Source: Cryptomeria japonica (Eukaryota > Streptophyta > Pinopsida > Cupressales > Cupressaceae). From it: a stretch of 60,000 bases of DNA. Under the pieces are notes generated by a model that was given only the letters and a program-made list of their open reading frames with translations, ran no database searches and was not told where the DNA came from. Each line of letters opens with the position of its first letter. The stretch's first letter is position 1. The DNA is taken from NCBI RefSeq assembly GCF_030272615.1, contig NC_081410.1:510321442-510381441 (forward strand). The letters are read 5' to 3'. Position numbers and translations under genes: made by a program. Of the stretch, positions 34,874 to 46,569 are shown in pieces.

Positions 34874-35807
34874 TGTTAATATGTTGTCATTGATGCTTTT
34901 GGATCCAGAAACATTGGTCTGGCACATTCCAACATAAGAGTCACATGCAGCACATTTCAGCATAAGCTTCATATAGTTCGGTACTATTACTGGTCCAAAA
35001 ACCTCATAAGGCTTTAGGATCATGGTGTATACCTCTCCAGATGACTACATCTGAACATTTTGGTTGTAATATGTGATTACAACTTTGTTATGAGTTCGGT
35101 AATAAAGCACTTTTTTTTTGCTTGGTTAATGCAGCACGACATTTTTGGTCCAGTCCTATCCAGAATCATCGACACTTTAGGTATTTTGTATTGCAAGATA
35201 TGAAGGAAGTATTTTTGTGTTTTGGCTGACTTCTTTAATATAACATAATCACTATAGCATGGAGTGTAAAGGATTTTTGGAGCTTATCCTTTACCTTGGT
35301 TAAAGTTGACTTTATGAAGACATGTTTAGTATATAATGTAGTTAGCGAGTAGTGTTTAGACATGATCTTTTGATCATATGATGCAGTGTATAGTATATGT
35401 GATTAGACAATAAATGTGAAAGGTATTTTGTAAAGCGAATGCAATATGGATTATGCACTTAATTGGAACTGTATCTTATGCATATGATAGATGCAACATA
35501 ACAGTTCATTTTTGTATTACTAGCTGTAAGTCATCATATTTGGACAGTGAGTCCATACGGTAGTGAGCCACCTATTTTTGTATTACTATAATTGGTTACA
35601 TATTACTGAGAGTTAACCCTCTCCATGGTTTTTCCCATCTTGTGTTTTCCACGTATAAATCTCTATGTTATGTGGTGTACTTTATTGTCTACTATCTTGT
35701 TAGTTATTTGGCTAAGTAATGTTATGTGGTTGGTTGTTTAAAATTTTTAATAATTTCAAGGGAATACTAATTCACCCCTCCCCTCTCAGTATTCTAGGTG
35801 TTAAACA
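34874..35807 (+). repeat. Family II 3' LTR
   Basis: It runs from TGTTAATATGTTGTCATTG to GGTGTTAAACA and aligns along its length with 29164-30086. By eye there is more divergence between the two LTRs than for copia A, so it is an older insertion. Confidence 0.88.
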
Positions 35808-36150
35808 TCAGCTTTCAATGTCAATTCCAAAGTTTTCACCTTCAATGTCAATTCCAACATTTTTACTTTCCATGTCAACATTTTCATATTCAATTTGATG
35901 TTGAACATTTTGAGTTTCAATTTTGATATTTTCATTTCCAAATTTAATATCATGTTTAACATTTTGAATATCAATTTCAACATTTTCATTCCTAATTTGA
36001 ATATCATGTTCAACATTTTCAATATTGATATCTACATTTTCATTTTCATTTTCAATATCATGCTCAACATTTGCATATTCAATTTTATGTTCACTTGAAA
36101 TAACATTTATCAGTGGAGCAGAGGCCTCACCTTCACCAATATTTGGCATA
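35808..36150 (-). pseudogene. Unknown minus-strand gene, upstream half with N-V-E-H-D-I repeats
   Basis: From an ATG at 36149 the minus strand reads MPNIGEGEASAP, then about seven degenerate repeats of 10-13 residues (NVEHDIENENENVDI and NVEHDIQIRNENVEI style) down to the family II LTR. It is acidic, asparagine-rich and low-complexity. The plus strand shows the mirror pattern of TTCAACATTTTCA units. It continues in spirit at 29163 (ENVEP), but the frame does not join cleanly, so an indel has occurred. The function is unknown. Confidence 0.5.
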
Positions 36151-36489
36151 CCTTATCTTTTCTTCCTATGACTTTCTCTATCTCTTTGTCTATATGCTTT
36201 AATTTGTTCTTTTGAAAGTTTTCTTTAACATTTTTTCTTTCAATAATGACTACTCCCTATTATACATCCACAAATATGCTAAAAATGATTGCTAATGACA
36301 AATTTGTGTCAAAGATTCTCAAAAATGTAGAATTTGTCTCTTACTATTTGAAAACCTATGTTTGTCGCCTGCAAAAAGAATGTAGGGACCATTTTAATGC
36401 TCAAAATGGCCCACTATCCTCTTTTGTGTGGCCCAAGAATCGGATATCACATATTGGATATTATCTGATATTTGATATCTTTTCATAAG

Positions 36490-37090
36490 GGTGCCAACAA
36501 TTTTGGTGTTTCCCTTTCTCAAATGTATCAGATATGGCCCGCCCGAGTGCCCACCCTAGTGCGCAACCCAGCCAAGGTTGGTGCTAAGGTATGTGCACCA
36601 AGGTGCCTACCCCGATGAAGGTGCACACAAGGTGCGCACCTAGGGAAAATTGAGAAATTAACCTAGCTTCTAACTTCATGCGCACCAGAGGTGTGTGCCA
36701 TGGTGTGCACCTTGGAGCACACTTCGGAGCGCTCTTTGGTGTGCACCTCAGAGTGCACCTTTGGTGCACACCAAGGTGGGCACTGAGGTGCGCAGTAAAG
36801 TGCGTTGTGCTCAAAAATTTCTAGAAAAGGCAAAAAAATTGAGATTATAGAATTTCCCACTGGAGAGATAGTAAAAAAAAAAAAATTGAAGAAAACATGG
36901 GTGCCAAGGTGCCCACCCTAGCGAAGGTGCACGTGAGGTGTGCACCCAGGGAAAACTGGGCAATTAACCCAACTTCTAACTTTGTGCGCACCTTGGAGCA
37001 CACTTTTGAGTGCACCAAAGGTGCACCCTTTTTTAGTGGTATCAGATATGGTGCCCTTTCTCAAAGGTATCAGATATCAGATAATATTTG
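36490..37090. repeat. GTGCGCAC-rich imperfect repeat pair
   Basis: A block rich in GGTGC, GTGCGCACC and AAGGTGC words (about 36550-36800) is repeated in shorter form at 36899-37030. Shared stretches include CTTCTAACTT, TGCGCACC and TTGGAGCACACTT. Both copies are followed or preceded by TATCAGATATGG and GATATC-type words. No convincing gene; the ORFs here are by-products of the repeat. Confidence 0.65.
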
Positions 37091-37111
37091 ATATTCGATA
37101 TCTTGTTTAGG

Positions 37112-37113
37112 AT

Positions 37114-37149
<36 letters not shown>

Positions 37150-37270
37150 TAGGGGAGGAGATGTAAGTATCAAAATATAGAGAGGGAGAGAAGGGGAAAG
37201 GGATGGGGGAGAGAGGAGTCTATAAGGGGAAAGGGCTCAAGAGGGTGGGAAAGGGAGAGAAGGGAATGGG

Positions 37271-37304
<34 letters not shown>

Positions 37305-37700
37305 ATTAGGGGGGAGATAGGGGAGAGATGGTGAGAAAGGGAGAGGGGGGAGAGAGTGAGAGAAGGGGTTGGCAAAGGATAGGTGGGAGAGGGATAGGTA
37401 GGTAGAGAAGGGGAAATGGAGGGAGAGATAGGGAGAGAAGGGGAAAGGGATATATAGAGAGATAGTAATTAGAATGAGGGGGAGAGGGGAGAGATGGAAG
37501 TGTCAACAAAGGGAGAGGGAGATTAGGGGAAAGGGAGAGGGTGTGGGCAAGGGATAGGGGGAGAAAGGGAGAGAAGGGTAAAGAGAGGGGTGAGAGAGAA
37601 AGAGAAGTGGACCGAGAGAGGGGGTTGGCAAGGGAGAGAGCAATATTTAGAAGTGCAATACATAGGAGAAGAGAGTTGGGTACAAATCAGTGTACAAGGT
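37112..37700 (+). repeat. Polypurine (GA/GGGA) tract
   Basis: For nearly 600 bases the plus strand is almost only A and G, with (GA)n runs at about 37121-37146 and 37269-37302 and GGGAGA, GGGGAAAGGGA units between. The open frames on either strand here are artefacts of composition. Confidence 0.85.
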
Positions 37701-37799
37701 GTTAGGGATAGTAGGATAGATAGAGCTATAACTAGAGGGAAAGAGTGTCCAAATGGAAGATTATATAAGGGATCCAAGGAAAAAATTTATTTAATCTAA

Positions 37800-38100
37800 A
37801 ATTTTATATCGAGATATATATAAGTTTTTAAATGTATATTAATATCAGTAATTATATTATATTATATTATATGTATTAGTAATATATATAAATATTTATA
37901 TATTAAATAAAATATATAGAATAATATTTTGAATATTATATATAACAATAATATAATATATTATATATTATACATAATTGTATAAGAGGTTATGATATAT
38001 TATATGATATATCATATATTATATTTGTAGAAATAAATTAACAGAAATCGGATATCCGATAATATCGGATATATGTTACCTACAAATATATCCAGTTTAT
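37800..38100. repeat. AT-rich TATATA stretch with GATATC palindromes
   Basis: An ATATATTA-type run, closed by GGATATCCGATAATATCGGAT (38050-38070), which is nearly self-complementary and echoes the GATATC words at 36440-36480 and 37070-37105. No gene. Confidence 0.6.
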
Positions 38101-39647
38101 GATACCTTTGACAAAAATTTGCAGCCTTGGGATTCGCCTCAGGATTTATTTGGGATTTGGCTAGGACATGCCAAACCTAGAAAGTCAACACAAAAAACAA
38201 GTTTAGGAGTTTTCCTTGGTTTTCCATACTTCACCCATGTGGCTGATGACTTTTTTTTTACCAAAAAATGATGAAACAAAAAGGGTTTTTTAAGGAGATT
38301 ATTAGTTTTCCACCAATATAAATTATGCCTTATTTTGAATTTAATAAATTGTTATTATTCATATTCTACTTGAATTACGACTAAAGTCTTGATTGATAGG
38401 TTGATTGAAAAACATCTATAACTTTCAAACAATATCACATTTTTTGAATCCAAAACATGCATCAAATTATATGCTTCAAATACTATAAGATTAAAAAAAT
38501 TTAATTTCATAAAGTTTTGACCAACTTATGGTGATCAGACATACGAGTTTTTATGTTTTTAAAAAGGTGTAGTAAAAAACTCATAATTAGTTATTTAGTT
38601 TGAAAATTTACAAAAAAATATGTGTCACATATGGACATGAGCCTTCTACTTATATCTAAAATCATAAAAAAATATTATGATTTTATTGTGGTTAGTGTGG
38701 TCAGGCAATCACCTGCTTCTTATCTTTTTCTTGAAATTTTAGTACTAGTGCATTGAAATATCAATTTTTCGCTAAATGGATTTATTTATTTTTATAAAAC
38801 AACTAGTAGCTTAGAAACTTCATTCAATGTGCTACAGATTATATTCTTACATATTTTTTAAACAATGTTGATAACTTATTGAAATTTTTATGTCAAGTTG
38901 TGTAACTCTATTTTTCTAAATGTTCATTGTCACTTAAGGGCCTAGTTTGGCCAGCCATGATCTTGCACATACCCATTTATGATGCTACATTTAGCCCTCA
39001 CTTTAGAAAGAGTATGGACCTAGGTTCATACTCATGATAAAGTAGATCAAAGCATAAGAAAATTTCATCAAGGTAAAAGAGACAAGGATCACTAAGCCCC
39101 CAAGTGACTCTAGGACCTCACCAATCTAAAACCAAGACAAAAAGAGCACCACATGAAGAGAGAGAGAAGTCATGACTACACTAGCCTAGTAAGGTTAAAC
39201 TTAATATGAGCCATGTAAAGTGGTCCAAAAGAGAAATAAAAAAGTCTAGCAAGTTGTGTTATGCTAGTCAATTCACCCCAAGGATAACCAAGCGAAACAT
39301 TGTACATTAAGAAATCTGCCAAAGGAATACTGCAAAGGATAACTAAGGAAAGCATTACATCCAAGGAAATCTACCAAAAGGGAAGACTACAAATAAAAAG
39401 ACACAAATTACTAAGTAACCTAAAAAAAAGGCTGCAAAAGTTGATTGCTCTAGTGTGTGCATAAAGTGTAACAAAGAGCGAAGTGTATCTCCTTGTGTTA
39501 AAGCAATTGTGTGCACCTTACCAGGAGTTATAGCTTTAAGGTAGCATGCATGAATCCAAAAGACAATCATGTTTTCACTATGATATGCCCCCAATCAAGG
39601 ACAAAATCAAGAGAAATATAGCACATGACAAAAAGAAACATAAGGGA
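38101..39647. other. Unassigned low-complexity DNA
   Basis: No convincing coding sequence. A duplicated unit of about 50 bases occurs at 39285-39330 and 39336-39385 (GGATAAC-A-AG...AAATCT-CCAAA). The stretch 38990-39647 is richer in GC and looks like an old element fragment, but I see no domain. Confidence 0.4.
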
Positions 39648-39652
39648 TCCAC

Positions 39653-42600
39653 TGTCATGCCCAAAATTTAGGGCAAAAAATGGAATGATTTTTTTTTTAA
39701 AATACTAACTAAATAATGTTAAGTTTGCTAACACAAACACACTATGCAGTTTTGCTTTTAACTATGTTTAAAACAATCATTTCCTACTATTTAAATAGCA
39801 GAAAATAAATTAAGATTAACTACGGATTAGAATAGACTAGCTCATTTTCACTCAATCTAATTAATTTTTAAATTAAATATCAACTTCATAATATTTCGAT
39901 TTTAAATATTCAAGCTATTCAAATTTTAAACTAATAATAACTTTATTAATATTTATCTCATGAATACCTAAACCTATTTAAGTTAGAAATAAATATTAAT
40001 TTCATTAATAATTAGCTCATAGACTTCTCAATAAATTTAAATTTAAAATAAATATGGACTTCGCTAACATTTAAACAAGTCAACTTTTTTTAAATTTAAA
40101 GCCTAATGTTAATTCATTATAATTGGATTCATAACATTTCAATTCTCTTTGAAAATTATAATTAAATAATTCCACCATACCTATATGTAAATATAATTAA
40201 TATTATATAAATATAATATTAATATATTTTAAAACCTAAATGGGTTTACCATGCAACCTTAACCCTTATTAAAATCTATAAAATAGTCCCCCCCCCCTTA
40301 TTTTATTTTAATACTCATTCTTCATTTATTTACCCTAGCCCTAACCGGGCTAGGGTTTCATCTTAATTTATTGTTATGTTGCAAGGTTTAAATGCAAGTC
40401 GGCGGTGCTATTAACAGTGGCGGCCGAATTGGTGGAGACGGGGAAATGGGAGCGACGCTGCCAGTGGGACGACCCACTGTGAGGGTCACGGCCCACACAG
40501 CGGCCTTGGCCACTGTGTGTGTCATGGCCCGCACAGTGGTTGCGGCCACTGGTGCATTCCGTGGCCCACATAGGGAGCCGCAGACCCTATGCATTCCGTG
40601 GCCCGCATAGAGGCTGCGACCTCTATGTTGGTCGTGGCCCGCACAGGGTCTGTGTGCCCTACGCGGCCCTTCCCAAATAAGTCTCCCTCTTTTTTTTTTT
40701 ATATATTTTTTTTTAATATAATATATATATATATATATTTTACATGCAAATTTTTTTTTTTAAAAAAAACAAAGGTAATTCATTAAGTTTAATAAATAAA
40801 TATATATATATATATATATACATTTTCATATGTATATATTCATATATATATATATATTTGGGTTTATATCTACATTTGTTTCGTAGGTAAATGGTATGAT
40901 ATGTTTTATATATATGTATATATAAATATATACATGAAATCTATATGTATATAATTATATATATTTATATATAACTTTTATTATTATTTCTTTTCTTATA
41001 ATAAAACCGAATTCATGGAAGATTCTGATTTAGATATCAATTTCTGAAACTAACTATTGCCAGTATTTAAAATAACTGTCTATCTTTCTGAAATAAATGG
41101 AAGAATATTATCCTGAAACTATATTGTACTTTATTGCTTTTACAGAAAATAGAAATATAAAATTTATTTTAATCTACAATATGCATGCAAATCTAATTTA
41201 TGCCTTTCCTATTTAATTTTATTTTAAATGCCTAAGAATGGAATAAATTTCCTGCTAAACTATTTATCATAACACATCGGATATACTTTTTTTTTTTGAA
41301 CTTAGGGAATACTAATTTAGGAATACATAATTCTTTTCTGCAATAAATACATGTACTGATTTTGCAATTAATACAGCAACTGAATAGGTATTCTTATTAA
41401 AATCTAACAACAACTACCACTCATATTTTCTGCAATTTAAATGAAGACAAATTCACAGATAAAAAGAAAAACACAGAATTAAATAAAACTGATTTTCATA
41501 TTTCAATGACTATTGCATGCAATTCGAAAGTAATTCTTTTCAAATAGAAAATAGGAATATATCTAGCTTTTTACAATATTAAAGATATTCTGCAAAGTTT
41601 ACAAGATGTTTCTTTATTTAAATACAATAACAAATCTCATGTCTATATTTCAAATTTACAATTAGCCTCTCATTCCAACGAATGAGGGTGTATTTCTCCT
41701 TTTAAAACTAATAAATTCAATTGCAATTAAATTTCTGCAACAATAATCTTCTGCAACTTTTCACTTGTCCTATTCTTTTCTCCCGACAATCCTGCATAAT
41801 AAATCACAAATATGACCATGGAGTGCTCACCTCCCAGCCTAGGCTAACTGGTAGCCACCCCCGAGCTCAGAGAACCAAGCCCTAGATGGGTAACAAACAT
41901 GCAAACACATAGAAGACAGAAAACACACAAATTTCAAACACACTCCCAACTTGGCTACACTGCACCACACTTTGGTGATGACCTTTTCAAGAGTGGTAGT
42001 GGACCAATACCCTGAGGAGAACTGCAAGTATGGAAAACATGTAGCCACCTCATGGCACAACAAATACATCAAGAATTTCAACCCCTTATTCCTTATGCCC
42101 CCCAAGGCATTCTAGCCTTATATCCCTCCTTATGACCCCCATTGCACAAACAGGCCATGTAGCAAGGGTCACACAAAAATCCCTTGTGATTGCTCTCATA
42201 ACAAGAGTCTCTCACTCGAGGGTTGTCACTGCTACCACCCACAAGATCCTCCTCTCTCCCAAGAGTAAGAGGTCTTGAAAACTCCCAAAAACACATACAA
42301 AACAATATACAAACTATACCAAGTGAACTTTCCAAAAAGGACATACAAGAAAACAAATTTCTTACACCAACATACTTTCAAACACATGCAAAAAGAAGTC
42401 ATTTTAAGAATAATGTAACCAACCTTAATCTGCCCAAAGGTAGGATAGTATTTGAGGAAGAGCTACCGAATTCCACGGATCTTCTTCTTCTTCTTCTACC
42501 CTTAGCCAAATTTTACTATTCAAATCTATTCTATTCTTTTTCAAAAATTCTCTTGTCTCCAAAAATGGAGAGTGGGTGATTACCCTCAAATTTTCAAATT

Positions 42601-43717
42601 CTTGCTTAAGAAGCTCATTCTCCCAATTCTCACAAGTTTCTAAAAACTAAAGAGGAAGGTAAGCCAGAATGGGAAAGAGAACTCTCATTCGAATAGGAAA
42701 GTTTACAACTAGGTTCAAACTTCTAATTTCAATTTTCGCACAACTCAGAAAAGTCAAATTTTAGAATGTCTAAAAGGTCACTTAGGAGTAGAAACTTGCC
42801 TAAAATTACCCCTAACCCTTAGGTATACCTTATAGGCTTTAGGAAACCCTATTAAACTACCCCTAGGTGTTCATTTAACCCATTTTAAACCCCTTTGAAG
42901 TTTACTTTCGGGTCAAACATATGTTGACCACCCCAAAGGTTCTTTTCCCAAGGTATTTATGACATCACGTTACATTAAATGAAAAAAGCTATAGTTGAAC
43001 ACTTTCCCACCAAGAGACAACAAATGAAATTTAAACTTAAATCCACACATGTGTCAAGTGACACAAAGAAAACACTTTTACAATTTCCAACATGAAAACG
43101 TCTCTTGTGGATTTTACACAATTAACTTAAATACACTTAACACACATGCAGCATATACTGTTACGAATAAAATACAACACAAACGGGGTGTTGTCTCTCC
43201 AAATAGACAACCCCTAGCTTACGAACATACATAAGTCTAGGTTTGGTTCTCTGTAATATTTCCATGGTCACATGGATAACTTTCTGCGCATCTCAATTTA
43301 CACATTAGTACTTTCAAATATCCACATATAATATAATTCAAAGGAATAACAATACACATCATCACTTGCATACAATTTACATCTGCACAGATTAAATACA
43401 TCTTTTATCAAGCAATTTCACATAAGCAATTTCATCCTAATTCACATAAACTTAACCATACATCATAGTTCTATTATCATAGTAAAGTCCTGCAAATTCA
43501 ATAACGACATCTATCATCGCAATATCATCTTATCTAACAATCATGTAGTTTTCTATCTCATAAGGCATATAAGTAAATCATCAAAATATAGCAATGTTAT
43601 CCAAATCCTGAAATCATATAAGTTCTAAGTTTCAAAATGCATCAAAATAAAGTATCCATAATAGTCTAAATATAAAATCCACTAAAATGTCAGACTGAGT
43701 CGAGGTGAGGCCTCACA
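39653..43717 (+). mobile_element. Large solo LTR (about 4.07 kb) with perfect target duplication
   Basis: It starts TGTCATGCCCAAAA, a start typical of long plant LTRs, and ends GAGGCCTCACA. TCCAC flanks it at 39648-39652 and 43718-43722. No gag or pol motif lies inside, so a solo LTR left by LTR-LTR recombination is the simplest reading. The strand is given from the TGTCATGCCC end. A small non-autonomous element with undetected inner repeats is the alternative. Confidence 0.7.
40385..40675 (+). repeat. GC-rich island of GTGGCCCGCACAG repeats inside the solo LTR
   Basis: An abrupt GC-rich block in AT-rich surroundings. Words such as GTGGCCCGCACAG, GCGGCCACTG and TGCATTCCGTGGCCC recur about every 25-50 bases, with partly self-complementary pairs (CACTGTG, GCGGCC). 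A comparable GC-rich block with CCACAATC and CCCACAG words is at 52760-52925. Open frames here are not kept between copies. Confidence 0.6.
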
Positions 43718-43722
43718 TCCAC

Positions 43723-44520
43723 TAACTCTGGGGTCAATATGTGTGTATGATAACTCCTGTATATCAAGTATAATTGCATTGATTTGACCTCATCCCTCAA
43801 AGGAGGTAGTGGAACTGAAAGCACAATGGAAGAAGAGAACATAAGATAACAAATAAATAGCTTTTTGGGTCTATTGGGATAATGTGAAAATATGTGTTTG
43901 GATTGACTGGGTAATGTGTTCTCATTGATGTCAACATATTTCTTTGTGTGTTCTATTATTGTAGTTAGATTAAGTGAGTTGGTTTGGTCAGTGTGTTACA
44001 GATTAAAGGGTTTTGAGACAAGTATCTCTAGTTGATTCATCTCAAGTTTGGGTGGTTTGCATGGAGATTTGATCGAGTAATGAGATCCGATATTGCGGTT
44101 GGTTTTTCAATTATTTGGTGTTGATCAGTGTTCTGGATTTTTCTCTACATTTCTCCTTGTTGCAATATCTTGGTTTAAGGATTTGGTAGAGTGTTTGGGA
44201 TAAGCTAGTGTGTCCTAAATTTAGATGGTTCCTGATTTGGAGGTCCACAAGTGAATCTTTCAGTTTGAAAGTCATTGCAGTTAGTGTTCTTGAAGTTCAG
44301 TATAATGATTAAGAAGATTCTAGTAAATGGTGTTGGTGCGGTTGTTTCCGTGGTAATTCATGATACTTGTGGATATTTCTAGATCGTGTCATATTTGTGT
44401 TGATGGTCCGCATTGATCGTTGTGCTCATTTTTTATGATTTTCCTTGATTTGATGGTGTTCTTCATGTTCTTGGTCGACATGATGATTGTAGCGTGTTGC
44501 AAATGTTTGAGGCATAATTA
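43723..44520. other. Unassigned DNA between solo LTR and gypsy element
   Basis: No reading frame of interest. The style (TTGGT, GATTT-rich, few ORFs) resembles LTR U3 sequence, but I cannot match it to another copy in the window. Confidence 0.35.
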
Positions 44521-45007
44521 TGTTGGAATCCAAGAACATTGAGAGGGGGTGAATCAGTGTTTTACTGAAGTGTTCAATTTTAACCTTATTATAACATGCA
44601 TTCACCAACTGATAAACTGATACATATAAGATTGAAATAAGTAAAGCAATCAATAAGCCAATCACACAAATGAATACTATAGCATAGAGAATTATACGTG
44701 GAAAACCTCAAAGAGGAAAAACCATGATGGGATTTGTAACCCACAATATCAATCCACTGGCCATATGAAAAGATATTACACAATAGGGGGGCCTACACTT
44801 GCAGGAAGTCTTACAGCCTAGAGCACACTACTCATCACAAAAGGAATCTCACTAACTACATACAAATCTAGACTACAATCTGGAAGAATGAGTGAACTGC
44901 AATGATAACATCTCCTATGCCTGAATATAGTTCTAGTTCAAGATCTGTATGTTCTAGTTCTAAAACCCTAAACCCTTACCAAAATAACCTCTTACATAAT
45001 ATTCACA
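44521..45007 (-). repeat. Family I LTR fragment
   Basis: TGTTGGAATCC followed by GAGAGGGGGTGAATCAGTGT matches the plus-strand left half of family I LTRs (compare 21802-22290), down to the AACCCTAAACCC-CTTACCAAAATAACC stretch. It then switches abruptly to gypsy LTR sequence at about 45007. The other half is missing. Confidence 0.8.
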
Positions 45008-45269
45008 ATCAATCAGAGAATCAGATAGATAGACTATACATAGAAGATAGATCTTTTGATTCAAGGTCTCGATTGTGACCTATTCTACCAGGCCTGAGAG
45101 TCGATATGTTGTAATCCAGTTGTAACTGAATGGATGTAATCAAATTTCATGCAATAAACCAATCTGTTTTGCATTGCCTTTATCATATCTTGAGTTTTCA
45201 TTATGTTTACTCTTGCTGGCCAGTTCGGATTGATCTCTTTGAGGTCCCTCCTCATCGGTGACTGCTTCA
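45008..45269 (+). repeat. Chromovirus 5' LTR, 3' end only
   Basis: 262 bases match the end of the 3' LTR with scattered changes and finish GACTGCTTCA, two bases before the primer site. The other 450-500 bases expected upstream are absent. Confidence 0.85.
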
Positions 45270-45384
45270 AGTGGTATCAGAGTGAAGGTTCATTTCGGAG
45301 GTTGTGTGTCCTGAATTTCTTGTTGTAGGGTGGTAAATTGCAGATCTGACCTGGAATTGGAGAGGACTGGCATGAATCAATAGC

Positions 45385-46560
45385 ATGAAGATGAACTAGG
45401 AATGGTGGAGGGTGTGGGAATGCACCCTATTGTGATGGAGATGTTACAAGGAATAGCAACTCCATTAGAAGCCATGGAGACAGCCTAGAGAAGAGGCTGA
45501 CATATTGAGGATGTAAGTGAAGATGAAGGAGAAGAAGCCCAGGAAGAACAAGTAAACCAACCGATGGTTGATCCAGATGAAGAAAGGTTTTTAAGGATTT
45601 TGAGTAGGGCGAACACTAAACCTCATTTTACCCCACCAGAATATGATGGGAATTTAGATTTAGATGAATTGATGGATTGGATCTCAGAGATGGAGAAGTA
45701 TTTCGATTTTGAAAACACTGCAGAAGAGAGGAAGGTGAAATATGTCTGTACTCGGTTGAAAGGTCATGCATCTCTTTGGTGGGAGAATTTGCATGCTGAT
45801 AGACAAAGAAGAGGTAAAAAGAAGATTAAGACATGGGATAGGATGATTGCTAAGTTGAAATCAAAGTTTGTGCTGGCGAATTATCAAGTGGATTTGTTCT
45901 GGAAGTTAAAGAATCCGAGACAAGGAATCTAGAGTGAAGGAGTACACCAAACCATTTTACAAGTTGAACATCAAATCCGGATATGTTGATGATGAAGCTA
46001 AACAAATTGCAAGATATTTGAACAGATTGTGGATGTCTATACAAGATGAACTCAGTATGATGAAATTGGAGAGTGTTGAAGAGGCTTGCCAGTATGCCCT
46101 AAAGGATTAAGAGAAATTGAACAAAAGACATGAGCAGAGACGGAGAGGTCGAGGTGGAAGATTTACCGGAGGAATATTTCAAGGAGGAAGAGGATATACC
46201 AGAGGAAGAGGATATACTGGAGGAAGAGGAACTAGTACAGATCAGAACAAGGACAAGGAAGTGATAAAAGAAGGTAATTCATATTGAAAGGATGATAGAA
46301 ATTTATACCGGAGGAGAGAATCGGATGGTTATCAGAATGAGAACTTTGGAAGACAAGACAAGAGGACATTCAGAGGAACCTTCTTTAACTATAGAGTAGA
46401 AGGACACCATGCATTCAAATGTAAGAAGATAGAGGCTACCGAAAGAGCAGCAGTGGTGGAAGAAAACTCCACCGGATCAAACAATAAACTGAAAGATGGA
46501 GAACTATTGATGATGAGGAGAGCTTTGTGTTGTACCAAAGGAGATGAAGAACCCTTGTAG
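45385..46560 (+). pseudogene. gag: Chromovirus gag (broken)
   Basis: A Retrotrans_gag-type capsid domain is open at 45564-45932 (LDLDELMDWISEMEKYFDF, LKGHASLWWENLH). It continues with a frameshift near 45925 into a basic R-G-G-R-G-rich segment (46140-46240). The zinc knuckle has lost two cysteines (FFNYRVEGHHAFKC, about 46380-46425). Stops at 46108 and elsewhere. It would form the particle and bind RNA, but is not functional now. Confidence 0.85.
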
Positions 46561-46569
46561 AGGAAGAAT

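Larger units (their letters stand above)
29164..35807 (+). mobile_element. Family II: pol-less LTR element with gag and ORF2
   Basis: LTRs are at 29164-30086 and 34874-35807, with a primer site at 30088, a polypurine tract at 34861-34873, ORF1 at 30154-31013 and ORF2 at 31517-34648. No pol motif was found. The layout and ORF2 length (3132 against 3168 bases) match family I, while the DNA sequences are clearly different. The flanks TCATG (left) and TCAGC (right) share only three bases, so a target duplication is weak, though the element plainly interrupts a minus-strand gene. Confidence 0.83.

Noticed and set aside
36246-36488. 80-codon ORF beginning MTTPYYTSTN
   Set aside because: No domain, no conserved copy in the window, ends in a GATATC-rich repeat; left uncalled.
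37306-37799. Pro/Ser/Leu-rich ORFs on the minus strand and Gly/Glu-rich ORF on the plus strand
   Set aside because: By-products of the polypurine tract composition.
40374-40786. Four ORFs in the GC-rich island
   Set aside because: Overlapping on both strands, driven by repeats, not kept in the related block at 52760-52925.
41839-42579. ORFs of 87-118 codons on both strands inside the large solo LTR
   Set aside because: No motif and no support from the second copy; likely chance within LTR sequence.
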